From Hyphomicrobiales bacterium (GTDB lineage Bacteria; Pseudomonadota; Alphaproteobacteria; Rhizobiales; Rhizobiaceae), in contig UCEY01000050.1 in assembly GCA_900471605.1 (NCBI GenBank), forward strand, positions 16,844 to 80,843: a stretch of DNA of 64,000 nucleotides, read 5' to 3'. Both the position numbers and the translations under genes were made by a program. Below the pieces are notes generated by a model. The model searched no databases. It was given only the letters and a program-made list of their open reading frames with translations, and was not told the DNA's origin. This document shows positions 17,988 to 26,728 of this stretch, one piece after another (the stretch's first letter is position 1; the number at the start of each line of letters is the position of its first letter).

Positions 17988-19175
17988 TCAGTTTCCGAGC
18001 CGGTCTAAATTATACGCCACGCCAGCCCCTTGCGACGCGATGCCGAGAGGCGCACCGATCAACGTAAGGAACTTCCGCAGGTCGACGCTCGTATGGCGAG
18101 ATGCATAAATCACGTCGCGATTCTTGACGGGGAACGTCTGGCCGACAAGCAGGCTGTCCGGACGGGTCATATCGAAGCTATAAACGATCGGATAGCGACC
18201 AACCCTATCCGGCTTCATGCCCTTGCTCAACAGTTCGTTGAAGCGTTGCAAGCCGAGCAGACTCATGACGACATCCGGCTCTTCGTAACGGAAGAGGAAG
18301 TAACCCTTCGCATCGACAGCGGTGTCGTTGCCTCCTCCCCCGAGCGCAACCGCTTCGAGCAGATTGAGATCGCTGGCGCCGAAGTTGACGCGTCCATTTG
18401 TCTTGACCGACCCGAGCAGCGTGAACGTACGCGGATCGCGAGAGACAAAAATCTGGTCGCCAGGCTGGACGAAGATATTTTCGGACGGGTTATCGATAAC
18501 CGAAGACAGCAGCGCGACCCCGATCTTGCGGTCCCGGACAAGCGTAACATAGGTTTCGTAAGGTTGTCCCGTCGGACCGCCGGCCTTGGCGATCACGTCG
18601 GTAATCTTTTCGCCGACAAGACCAAGCGGAACCTGAGCAGAATTCGCGACGGCACCCGAGACCGTGACTTTTCGTGATGCGGTATTGACGCTGCTGACGA
18701 TGACATCCGGCTCGACGGCCTTGCTTGTCAACGCGGACAGAATGGCCTTGCGAGCTTCTTCAAGCGTCTTCCCCGCAAAGCGCACGGCGCCAACGTAAGG
18801 GATCGCGGCAGTCCCATCCGGCTGAACGACAACATCGATATTCGTCTGCTTCGATTCGCTTGTGGAAAAGAGCCCGTCCGCTCCCGCTTCGAAGATACTG
18901 ATCTTCAACTGGTCGCCGATGCCAATGACCACCCGGCCAACGCCTCCGCCGATTCCAAACCGACGATTGAGGGCAGTAGCAATATACTCGGAAACCAGCT
19001 TTGCGGTTCTGCTATCCACATTGACTATATCGAATACGGCCGCATCAATACGCCCCATCTGCTCAGGAGATTGACCCGCATCAGCCTTGATATCAGCGGT
19101 CAATGGTCCTTCGCCGGGTACGGCCTGGCAACCAGCCAAGGCCGCACAGATCATCATCGCGGTCATTCGAACCAA
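17988..19175 (-). CDS. Wza-type polysaccharide export lipoprotein (second copy, upstream of rkpA)
   Basis: A 395-aa outer-membrane polysaccharide export protein. I favour a TTG start at 19175 because GGAG lies 7 nt upstream of it and it gives a signal peptide with a positive N-region; ATG 19166 is the alternative. The lipobox is LAGC with Cys16. The Poly_export domain contains VVIGIGDQLKISIFEAGADG near 85, and two SLBB-like repeats follow (KVTVSGAVANSAQ; IFVQPGDQIFVSRDP). It lies about 250 nt upstream of rkpA on the same strand, the position of rkpU in Sinorhizobium rkp-1 regions, but I am not sure rkpU encodes this family, so no symbol is given. It probably exports the polysaccharide that depends on RkpAGH. 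Confidence 0.9.
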   Translation of the reverse strand: MVRMTAMMICAALAGCQAVPGEGPLTADIKADAGQSPEQMGRIDAAVFDIVNVDSRTAKLVSEYIATALNRRFGIGGGVGRVVIGIGDQLKISIFEAGADGLFSTSESKQTNIDVVVQPDGTAAIPYVGAVRFAGKTLEEARKAILSALTSKAVEPDVIVSSVNTASRKVTVSGAVANSAQVPLGLVGEKITDVIAKAGGPTGQPYETYVTLVRDRKIGVALLSSVIDNPSENIFVQPGDQIFVSRDPRTFTLLGSVKTNGRVNFGASDLNLLEAVALGGGGNDTAVDAKGYFLFRYEEPDVVMSLLGLQRFNELLSKGMKPDRVGRYPIVYSFDMTRPDSLLVGQTFPVKNRDVIYASRHTSVDLRKFLTLIGAPLGIASQGAGVAYNLDRLGN

Positions 19176-19592
19176 TTCGATACTCCAAAATCAACGCCGG
19201 CATTACGTACACGGGAGGTTGCACGAATACCTGTTTGAATCCGACTGACCCTCAAAAGCACACCGAGCCTTGAACAACAAGCCGGATTGCGCAAAGCCCC
19301 GGGAAATAAAAATCCTGTGCGCTTTTATGGCCATTGTCCGGCGATAGACTAGTACCGGGAGGGGAATCTAAACAAGTTGAGTTAAATGCCTTCTAATCAA
19401 CGTGGTTAATGCGGCCGGCGACGGGCCTCGCCCGGAACCGGGAGCGGCGGCCGGAATCACTTTCTTTGCAAGGCTGTCCGATCCGCATAAACTCCCGCTT
19501 ACCGCATGGAGATCGAGCGGTTTGAGCTTGTCCCGTATCATGGTATGCGCGGGGCCGACCGCCGGACCATCCCCGATCGGAAATTGGAGCTC
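19176..19592. other. Divergent intergenic region, no gene seen
   Basis: A 417-nt gap between the second Wza gene and the unknown membrane-protein gene. The half nearest the Wza gene is AT-rich and must hold its promoter. An in-frame ATG at 19506 belongs to the downstream gene's frame but lacks a ribosome-binding site. No hairpin with a T-tract, no tRNA and no repeat was recognised. Confidence 0.4.
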
Positions 19593-20441
19593 ATGCCGGA
19601 AGAGGGCAAGGCAGACATACTGACACCAGCCGATCGGCGCCGCAGGCAGCGCTCGGCTATCCTTGTCTTCGGTCTCTTCCTTTGCATCGTTCTGGCGGCA
19701 CTCGCGACGACCGTGCTCGCCGTCAACAATGGCCGGAACTACAAGCGGCTCGTCAGGCAATTCGCGCTGGAACAGTATCTTCTTCCGGCACCACCCCCTC
19801 CGCCCCTGCGGATCGACAAGCCGAGATCGCTGCCGCCGGCGGAGCATTATCCGCCCTGGCTTCTCAACGCAGGGCTTGAGCGGAGCGCGGTGTTCGAGAA
19901 AATCGAGGCGCCTTCCGCCGAGGATCGTTGCGAGCTGCTGCGGGACGACAGGGGCACGGTTCCCACCTTCACCCGCTCGGGCGACGGCTGGGAATGCCTG
20001 TTCTTCGAGACATTCGGCAATGCGCCGGAACCGGCAGCGCTATTCATCCAGGCCCGCGGCACCGAGCGCGACATCGTCAGCAGCTTTCGCATCAAGGTCA
20101 GCCTGACCGACCTCACCATGGAGCTTGCGGTGCTCAGCAAGGCGATCGGCGCCACGGAGCGGTTCGGCCTGCCGATGACGCCCGAGACACGCAGCTACCT
20201 GATCGAAAAACTGGCGGGCCGCACCGAATTCAGCTCGATCGTCGAAAACTACCGGATGACGTTCGGCCGGGAGATCACCGACGCGCGGCGCTACAATCTG
20301 TTGATCCTGCCGCGACGACAGATGGCGAGCTGCGGCGAGCACCCGTCGCCGCCGCCGGACAGATGGACCACGCCGATCTACCGCATGCCGGTCGGCTGCC
20401 TGGCACTGCGCAGCCCGCCTCCCCAGCCATCCGCTTCCTAG
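19593..20441 (+). CDS. Single-pass membrane protein of unknown function
   Basis: I do not recognise a functional family. From ATG 19593 (preceded by TTGGAG) the product is 282 aa. A short basic cytoplasmic tail (ADRRRRQRS) precedes one transmembrane helix at roughly residues 20-45, then a proline-rich stretch (LLPAPPPPPLR). A soluble periplasmic domain of about 200 residues with four Cys follows, including DRCELL, WECLFF, ASCGEH and VGCLAL, which could form disulfides. An in-frame ATG at 19506 would add 29 residues. Its TAG stop at 20439-20441 lies inside the inverted repeat of the adjacent MITE-like element, so the native C-terminus may have been altered by the insertion. Confidence 0.75.
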   Translation: MPEEGKADILTPADRRRRQRSAILVFGLFLCIVLAALATTVLAVNNGRNYKRLVRQFALEQYLLPAPPPPPLRIDKPRSLPPAEHYPPWLLNAGLERSAVFEKIEAPSAEDRCELLRDDRGTVPTFTRSGDGWECLFFETFGNAPEPAALFIQARGTERDIVSSFRIKVSLTDLTMELAVLSKAIGATERFGLPMTPETRSYLIEKLAGRTEFSSIVENYRMTFGREITDARRYNLLILPRRQMASCGEHPSPPPDRWTTPIYRMPVGCLALRSPPPQPSAS

Positions 20442-20711
20442 AGCGTTTCCTTGTTGGATTGAAGCATTCTGCCGGAGCAGGTTTTCGTTGGGGCCAAGGC
20501 GATTGGCGCAGGGCATACCTAATGGTACGTCCAAGCCGATCGCCTTTGATCCCGGCGGAAAGATGCCCGGCCCTTCGGGTTGGCTCAAACGGGCCGCCTG
20601 ATCGACCGGCTGGCTCGACCGTAGGGCTGGCTACGACCTGCGCCAGCCGGTCGACCATTCGACTCCGCTTGAGCCAACAGAATGCTTCAATCTAACAAGG
20701 AAACGCTCTAG
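20438..20711. repeat. MITE-like element with 34-bp terminal inverted repeats
   Basis: A 274-bp sequence between two convergent genes. The left end (20438-20471) and the reverse complement of the right end (20678-20711) both begin CTAGAGCGTTTCCTTGTT, and the 34-bp arms differ at one base. Nested inverted repeats lie inside: GTTGGCTCAA near 20579 pairs with TTGAGCCAAC near 20670, and ATCGACCGGCTGG near 20602 pairs with CCAGCCGGTCGAC near 20643. No ORF suggests a transposase, so it would be non-autonomous. The TIRs supply the TAG stop codons of both flanking genes, and the folded RNA could act as a two-way terminator. Confidence 0.8.
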
Positions 20712-23700
20712 GCTCGCTCAAGATGGACGAGATCGAGACCGTCCCCCAGCTCGCGACGGGCCGCTTCGACCAGGCTCATCTGATGGGTAAAGAGCACGGT
20801 CTGGAATTTTTCGCCTGCCGCCGCCAGCGTCCGGATACCGGCCGCGGTGCGCTCGTCATCGAAGGTCTGGAAAATATCGTCGAGGATCAGCGGCGCCGGT
20901 TCGTTGCGGCTGCAATAATCCTCGAGGAAGGCGAGCCGCAAAGCCATGTACAGCTGGTCGCCGGTGCCTTCGCTCAATCCGTCGAGGCGCACCTGCTCGC
21001 CCGTTCTGCGCTCGACGGCAAGCTGCAGCTCGTCCTTTTCGTCATAGACCTGGACGAGGCGCGAGAAGCGGCCGCCGGTCAGATCGGCAAAAACCTGCCC
21101 TGCCCGCTGCATGACCGGATCGGCCTGTCGCTCGCGATAGGCCTCCATCGAACTTGCCAGAAGGCCGGCGGCGAGCTTCAGCACCACCCAGCGCCGCGCC
21201 AGTTCCTTGGCCTCCGTTTCGGCGGCGAGCTTCTGGAAGACGGCGCGTTCGGCGCCGATGCCGGTTTCCAGCTCGCGGCGGCGGCGTTCGCCATCCGCCT
21301 GGGCGATACCGAGCGCCTTCATCCGCTCGACCTGGCGGGCATCCTCGGCATCCAGCCGCTCGATTTCCAGCCCTGCGGCGATCCTGTCGAAACCGACGAG
21401 CGCTGCGCGCGCCTCTTCCTCGCTGGCACCATCCGCCTGTTCGGCAAAGCGGACGCGGCATTGCGCGAGGCTCGCCTCCAGCCGGTTACGCTCCTGGAGA
21501 GCGCGGAGAAGGCCATCGGCCTCCTCGATGTCCTTGGATGCGGCCGAGGCCAGCTCCTGGATTTCCGCCAAAAGCGCCTGTGCCTCCGCCGAATGGCGGG
21601 CGACGGCAAGTTCCGCCCGCTCCAGCGCCGACGAAAGCGTGGCCCGCTGGTTCGCGGCGGTACGGGCGCCCATGGCGCGGTCGTTGAGCATACCGGCCGC
21701 GGCATCTGCGGGGAGCAAGGCCAGATCCGGCGAAACCTCGGCGGCGATCCGGCGCACCTCCGTCTCGAAATCCTCCATGTCGCGGGCCATGCCGCGCACG
21801 CGGCGGTCGCGGTTTTCCCGCTCGGACAGGAGATCCGGCACGGTGCGCCACACCTCCAGCGCCGCCAGAGCCATATCGATGGTCGCATCTTCCGGCAAAC
21901 CCGCCAGGACTGCCGCATGGGAAAACGTGGTACGCCAGCGCTCGATATCGCGGCGGAGGGCCGTCTCGCGCTCCTCCAGCTTTTCCAAAGCTTCTTCGGC
22001 GGAATGACGCTTGCCTTCCATCGACCGGCTTTCGCTCCAGCGCTCGGCGAGTTCTCCGATCCGGCGTTCGAGCCCGCGGGCGAGAGCGGGCGGCGGCAGG
22101 GCCACCGAAGCCAGACCGATCGCGTCGGCCAGCGCCAGCAGTGCCGGCTTTAGCTTCTCTTCCCTGAGGCGCAGCGCCTCAAGCTCGTCGCGCGCCTCGT
22201 TCAATGCGCTCGACAGCAGCGCAAGCCCGTCGACGGCGCGGCGCCAGTCGATCATCCGCTCAGGGGTCGACGGCGTTACCGGCGCGGCATGGAAAAGGTC
22301 TTCGAATTCGGTGACGGCGTCAGCGGCAGCAATGCCGCTTTCCTTTGCGGCAATCTCGGCGGCGGCGATCGCCTGTTGCAGTTCCCGCTGCCGCAGGGTG
22401 AGCTGGGCATGGCGCGACACGCGCTCGGCATCGGCAAGCGCCGCATCGGCAAGCCGGTCGGCCTCCGCGACGGCGATCTTCAGTTCACCGAGTTTTTCGG
22501 CCGATGGCTTTGCCCCAAGCGTGTCGATCTTCTCGTCGCGGCCCGCTCTTGCCGCCGCGATATGCTCGCGGGAGACGATCCTGCCCTGCCCTTCCAGGGC
22601 CGCAAGCTGGCTGGCGATTGCGCCGGCTTCGTCCCTGAGGCCCGCGAGTTTCTGATCTGCCTGCCCGCTTTCCGCCTTCGCAGCCTCAATCAGGCGGCGA
22701 TGCGTGGCAAGCGTCGCGATATCGGGCAGCGGCACCGAGAGAAGGCGTTCGATATCCCTGACCGGCGGGTCGAGGCGAGCCGCAGCCGCGGCGAGATCGC
22801 TTTGCGCACGGGCGACACGCACCTGCAGGGTTTCGATGCCGGAGAGCTCGCCGATGTCGGGACGCAGTGCCGCGAGCTGCTCTGCCCAGGGTTTCGGGTC
22901 GATCACCCGGCTGTCTGGGCCTTGATCGCCCAGCCGGCGCAGAACATCCTGTGCGTCCTCGATCTGCTGGCGAAGCTGCCGGGCATTGCGGTCGAGCTCG
23001 CTGCCCTCCTCGACCAGTTTGCGCAGGCGCACCAGGTCGGCATCGGCCGGCTGGGCGCGCTGGAGTTCCTCCAGCTTGCCGAAGCCGAGCCGGCGGGCCG
23101 ATTGGGCGATACGCTGGTCGAAATCGTCCACTTCGCCGCGCACCCGGGCGATGTCTTCGCGCGCCTTGAGATAGGCGCCCTTCTCTGCATGGGCGGCCAG
23201 GATTTTTGGCGCTGCGGCTATCAGCGCCTCGTCGACATGCACGGCGCTGATCTCGTCGCGCAGACGCGATAGCTCGGCCTCCGCAGCCTTCAGCGCCACT
23301 CCGTTCCGGTGCCCCGCCTCCAGAGCGGCGGCCAGGCGCTCCTCGAAGCCGGCCGGCAGCGCGGCCAGCGCCCGATATTGCACGAGCATTTCCCGCTCGC
23401 GGTCGATCTCCCGCAGCACCGGCTCCAGCCGCAGCAGCGTCCTGAACCGGTCGAGGGTCCGTCTGGTTTCCTGCCGTTCGGTCTGCACCGCGGCAAGGTC
23501 CGCCTCGATCTCGGCCTGCTCGGCAAGCAGCTTCTTCCAGTCGCCGGATTTCAGCTCGTTGTCACGCTCAGCCTTGCGGGCCTCGTCGTGGCTGTCGAGC
23601 ACCTGATAGAACAGACGGTCCTTGGAGCGGCGCGGCGCATAGATGCCGTCGGCCTCCGTTTCGAACGACTTGCGCAGGTCGGAAAGACCGGTCAGGCCCG

Positions 23701-24160
23701 AGGCGGCGGAGAAAAGGAGGCTGCCGATCTCGCCGCCGCTTTTCAGCATCGTCTCGCCGCCGGCCCGCAGCGATGCGGAATCGAGGCCGAAGGCGCGTTC
23801 GAACACGTCGCGGGACAGGGTGCCGAGGAACGGCGCCAGCGAATCTTCGGGCAAGGCTTCTTCCGCCTCGGTGGCAGCGAGCAGCGTATTCTTGCGGCCG
23901 CGGCGGCGGCGGAATTCGAGCGCCTGGCCGTCGCGGCTGGTGATCGCCGCACCGACGCGGAGCGACGTCGCATCGTGGAGGAAACTATATTCAGCGGCTG
24001 CCGGGAAACCGAACAGCAGGTCCGAGATCGCCGACAGCGCCGAGGATTTTCCGGCCTCGTTGGGTCCGTAGATCACGTGCAGTCTGGCGTCCGGGCGAAA
24101 GGTGAGCGTCCGGTCGGTGAGCGCGCCGTAGCGCAGGATGTCGAGGCGGCTGAAACGCAT
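20708..24160 (-). CDS. YhaN/SbcC-like AAA ATPase with long coiled coil
   Basis: An 1150-aa SMC/Rad50-like DNA-metabolism ATPase. The N-terminus has FGPNEAGKS-type Walker A (YGPNEAGKS, residues 31-39). A very long Glu/Arg/Ala-rich coiled-coil region follows. The C-terminus has a signature-like LDGLSEGTGDQLYMALRL near 1045 and Walker B PLILDDIFQTFDDER near 1085-1100. Reading from MRFSRLDILRYGALTD, it matches the YhaN/AAA_27 subgroup rather than classical SbcC. It starts 3 nt after the nuclease gene stop, so the two are coexpressed and likely form a nuclease-ATPase complex on DNA ends. The C-terminal TAG stop is provided by the inverted repeat of the neighbouring element. Confidence 0.88.
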   Translation of the reverse strand: MRFSRLDILRYGALTDRTLTFRPDARLHVIYGPNEAGKSSALSAISDLLFGFPAAAEYSFLHDATSLRVGAAITSRDGQALEFRRRRGRKNTLLAATEAEEALPEDSLAPFLGTLSRDVFERAFGLDSASLRAGGETMLKSGGEIGSLLFSAASGLTGLSDLRKSFETEADGIYAPRRSKDRLFYQVLDSHDEARKAERDNELKSGDWKKLLAEQAEIEADLAAVQTERQETRRTLDRFRTLLRLEPVLREIDREREMLVQYRALAALPAGFEERLAAALEAGHRNGVALKAAEAELSRLRDEISAVHVDEALIAAAPKILAAHAEKGAYLKAREDIARVRGEVDDFDQRIAQSARRLGFGKLEELQRAQPADADLVRLRKLVEEGSELDRNARQLRQQIEDAQDVLRRLGDQGPDSRVIDPKPWAEQLAALRPDIGELSGIETLQVRVARAQSDLAAAAARLDPPVRDIERLLSVPLPDIATLATHRRLIEAAKAESGQADQKLAGLRDEAGAIASQLAALEGQGRIVSREHIAAARAGRDEKIDTLGAKPSAEKLGELKIAVAEADRLADAALADAERVSRHAQLTLRQRELQQAIAAAEIAAKESGIAAADAVTEFEDLFHAAPVTPSTPERMIDWRRAVDGLALLSSALNEARDELEALRLREEKLKPALLALADAIGLASVALPPPALARGLERRIGELAERWSESRSMEGKRHSAEEALEKLEERETALRRDIERWRTTFSHAAVLAGLPEDATIDMALAALEVWRTVPDLLSERENRDRRVRGMARDMEDFETEVRRIAAEVSPDLALLPADAAAGMLNDRAMGARTAANQRATLSSALERAELAVARHSAEAQALLAEIQELASAASKDIEEADGLLRALQERNRLEASLAQCRVRFAEQADGASEEEARAALVGFDRIAAGLEIERLDAEDARQVERMKALGIAQADGERRRRELETGIGAERAVFQKLAAETEAKELARRWVVLKLAAGLLASSMEAYRERQADPVMQRAGQVFADLTGGRFSRLVQVYDEKDELQLAVERRTGEQVRLDGLSEGTGDQLYMALRLAFLEDYCSRNEPAPLILDDIFQTFDDERTAAGIRTLAAAGEKFQTVLFTHQMSLVEAARRELGDGLDLVHLERA

Positions 24161-24163
24161 GGA

Positions 24164-25399
24164 TCAGCCAGCCTTTGCGGCGCGCGCGAGCAGAAGATCG
24201 CGGGCCTCGGCCAGCAGCGCTTCGGCATCGTCGCCGAGCGCCAGATCGCCGGCGCCGATGCCGCCCGGCAGGCGCGCGGTGATCTCGGCGATCTTGGCGT
24301 TCGCATCGACGAGCAGTTCCGCGGGAAAGCCATCGATGGGGATCAGTCCTTCGAGGCCGAGCATGTCGGTCGCGACGCTCGTCCCGTTCGTTGCCGGCTC
24401 AAGCCGCAGTTCCAGCTTTTCGAGCCAGATATCCTCGTGGGAGCGATGGCAGGCGGCCTGTACCTCGTCGCGAAAATCCTCGGCGCGGGCCATGACTTCG
24501 TTGCGGAAGCGGCTTTTGCCGGTGAGACGGATACGCAGCGCCAGCGGCCGACCCTCCATGCGTTCGGTTGCCTCTTCCAAGGCGCTCTCGATGCGGCGCA
24601 GGATCGCCGGGATGTTGTCATCCGGTTCGACCGCGACGACGAGTTCGGCGAAGCGGGCGCTGTCGGTGATGATCCGTTCATGAGTGATACGGCCGTCTTC
24701 CACAGTCACCAGCACGGCGCCTTTCGCCCCCTGTTCCCGGATCGAGCGGCCCTGGAGATTGCCTGGGAAAACAACCAGCGGATCTTCGGCGACGATCTCG
24801 AAATCATGCACATGGCCGAGGGCCCAGTAATCGTAGCCGCGCGAGCGCAGGTCCTCGACCGAGCACGGTGCATAGGGCGCGTGCGGCTCGCGACCGGTCA
24901 GCGACGTATGCAGCACGCCGATGTTGAACCAGCCCGTTTCCGGCCTCGGATAGGCAAGCGCCAGGTTGTCGACGGCCGAACGCTCGGCGAAACCCTGGCC
25001 GTGCAGCGCCACCTTCAAATGATCGAGCTTGAAGCTGCCCGGCTTGTTGACCGGGAATTCGCTGACATTCTTCGGCAGCGTGATCGTTTTGGTGATGACG
25101 CTTTCGGCATCGTGGTTGCCTTTGAGAAGGAAGACCGGGATGCCCGCGCGCTCCAGCCGCGCCACTTCGCGGTTGAAGAACAGACCGATCTTGTTGTCCT
25201 TCCAGTCGCCGTCATAAACGTCGCCGGCGACGATGAAGAAGTCCACCTTGCGTTCAATGGCCTGATCCACCAGCGCCGAAAAAGCCCGGCGGCTCGCCTC
25301 AATGAACAGTTCGGCAATCGCCGCGTCCTTCAGCGCCAGCCCCTGGAAGGGACTGCCGAGATGCAGGTCGGCGGCGTGAATGAATCGGAAGGAGGTCAT
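24164..25399 (-). CDS. SbcD/YhaO-like metallophosphoesterase (DNA exonuclease family)
   Basis: A 411-aa Mre11/SbcD-type calcineurin-like phosphoesterase. Metal-binding motifs are ADLHLG (Asp11, His13), AGDVYDG (Asp60), KGNHD at 93-97, a later HTSLTG, and GHVHD near 197. PGNLQGRSIRE follows, as in the YhaO group. The C-terminal 150 residues are more variable and probably contact the partner ATPase. It starts at ATG 25399 with GGAGG nearby. Its stop is 3 nt from the start of the YhaN-like ATPase. The pair resembles the Bacillus YhaO-YhaN arrangement; the precise DNA substrate is unknown. Confidence 0.9.
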   Translation of the reverse strand: MTSFRFIHAADLHLGSPFQGLALKDAAIAELFIEASRRAFSALVDQAIERKVDFFIVAGDVYDGDWKDNKIGLFFNREVARLERAGIPVFLLKGNHDAESVITKTITLPKNVSEFPVNKPGSFKLDHLKVALHGQGFAERSAVDNLALAYPRPETGWFNIGVLHTSLTGREPHAPYAPCSVEDLRSRGYDYWALGHVHDFEIVAEDPLVVFPGNLQGRSIREQGAKGAVLVTVEDGRITHERIITDSARFAELVVAVEPDDNIPAILRRIESALEEATERMEGRPLALRIRLTGKSRFRNEVMARAEDFRDEVQAACHRSHEDIWLEKLELRLEPATNGTSVATDMLGLEGLIPIDGFPAELLVDANAKIAEITARLPGGIGAGDLALGDDAEALLAEARDLLLARAAKAG

Positions 25400-25514
25400 C
25401 GAATCGCTTGTTTCGGTTGCCGGAGCTGATCAGGTGTTTTAGGCAAATGCCGGGCACGAAGAAAGCTCAGGGCTCCGCAGCCTGTGGATAGCCCAATTCC
25501 ATTCGGAGGACATC

Positions 25515-26501
25515 ATGAGAAACCATGCGTTCGGGCGCACATCCTTCACCGTCAGCGAGATCGGGTTCGGCGCCTGGCAAATCGGCGGCGCCTGGGGCGA
25601 CGTCAGCGAGACGGATGGTGCAAAGGCGCTGGAAGCGGCACTCGATGCCGGCGTCACCTTCATCGATACCGCCGACGTCTATGGCGATGGACGCTCGGAA
25701 AAGATCATCGCCGGCGTCCTGAAATCGCGCGGGGGCGTTCGTCCGATGGTCGCGACCAAGGCCGGACGGCGTCTCAGCCCGCATGTCGCCGACGGTTACA
25801 CCAAGGCCAATCTCGAAGGCTTCATCGACCGCAGCCTCAAGAATCTCGAAATCGACAGCCTCGACCTCGTGCAGCTCCACTGCCCGCCGACCGAAGTGCT
25901 CTACCGCCCCGAAGTTTTTGGCGCGCTCGATGACCTTCGCAAGGCCGGCAAGATCAAGAACTACGGCGTCAGCGTCGAGAAGGTCGAAGAAGCGCTGAAG
26001 GCGATCGAATATCCCGACGTCACCAGCATCCAGATCATCTACAACATCTTCCGGCAGCGCCCGGCCGACCTGTTCTTCAGGCAAGCCAAGCAGAAGAACG
26101 TCGCGGTCATCGTCCGGGTGCCGCTCGCAAGCGGGCTGCTGTCCGGAAAAATCACCCGCGACACGGCTTTCGCCAAGGACGACCACCGCAACTTCAACCG
26201 GCATGGCGACGCTTTCGATGTCGGCGAAACCTTTGCCGGCGTGCCGTTCGAAGTCGGCCTCCAGGCGGTCGAGGAAGTCCGCAAGTTGGTGCCGGCGGGC
26301 GCTCCGATGGCGGCATTCGCGCTGAAATGGATCCTGATGAACGAGGCCGTCACCGTCGTCATCCCCGGCGCCCGCAACGAGGCGCAGGCCAAGGGCAATG
26401 CGGCGGCTGCCGACCTCGCGGCGATCTCGACCGAGGTGATGACGGCCACGAAGGAAATCTATGCGCGGCTGGTTGCCCCGCATGTGCACCAGCGCTGGTA
26501 G
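25515..26501 (+). CDS. Aldo/keto reductase
   Basis: An NADPH-dependent oxidoreductase of 328 aa with the TIM-barrel AKR fold. The catalytic tetrad is visible: Asp51 and Tyr56 in IDTADVYGDG, Lys82 in ATKAGRR, and His122 in VQLHCPP. A C-terminal cofactor region includes VTVVIPGARNEAQ. GGAGG precedes the ATG. It is divergent from the nuclease-ATPase pair and stands alone; the substrate cannot be told from the sequence. It most resembles the general-stress YajO/IolS-like AKR group. Confidence 0.9.
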   Translation: MRNHAFGRTSFTVSEIGFGAWQIGGAWGDVSETDGAKALEAALDAGVTFIDTADVYGDGRSEKIIAGVLKSRGGVRPMVATKAGRRLSPHVADGYTKANLEGFIDRSLKNLEIDSLDLVQLHCPPTEVLYRPEVFGALDDLRKAGKIKNYGVSVEKVEEALKAIEYPDVTSIQIIYNIFRQRPADLFFRQAKQKNVAVIVRVPLASGLLSGKITRDTAFAKDDHRNFNRHGDAFDVGETFAGVPFEVGLQAVEEVRKLVPAGAPMAAFALKWILMNEAVTVVIPGARNEAQAKGNAAAADLAAISTEVMTATKEIYARLVAPHVHQRW

Positions 26502-26532
26502 GATTGGAGCCGGCATCAACGGTCTGCGGCTT

Positions 26533-26658
26533 GCCCCTCATCCGGCTGCCGCCACCTTCTCCCCGTAGAAACGGGGAGAAGGGACTTCTGGCGCCGCCGC
26601 GCTCCCTCTTCCTTCTCCCCGCATGCGGGGAGAAGGTCCCGGCAGGGGGATGAGGGGC
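26533..26658. repeat. Composite palindromic intergenic repeat
   Basis: Outer arms GCCCCTCATCC-GGCTGCCG (26533-26551) and CGGCAGGGGGATGAGGGGC (26640-26658) are imperfect inverted copies. Inside are two hairpins built on the same CTTCTCCCCG / CGGGGAGAAG arms, one near 26555-26582 and one at 26611-26636 around CCCCGCATGCGGGG. Palindromic elements of this kind are dispersed in many alphaproteobacterial genomes. It lies between convergent genes and may also aid termination. Confidence 0.75.
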
Positions 26659-26675
26659 GGCCCCGCCCGAAATCA

Positions 26676-26703
26676 AAAGGCCGGGCGTAGAAACCCGGCC
26701 TTT
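26676..26703 (-). terminator. Rho-independent terminator of the phytase-like gene
   Basis: Perfect 10-bp stem AAAGGCCGGG / CCCGGCCTTT with an 8-nt loop. On the minus strand it is followed by TGATTT. It lies 26 nt past the stop of the minus-strand gene ending at 26729. Confidence 0.8.
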
Positions 26704-26728
26704 CCTTATTCGGTATCCATGAAGACGC

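Noticed and set aside
20708..25399. ATPase-nuclease pair as a dedicated anti-phage system
   Set aside because: The pair resembles housekeeping YhaN/YhaO-SbcCD genes and has no defence genes around it; a defence role is not supported by context.
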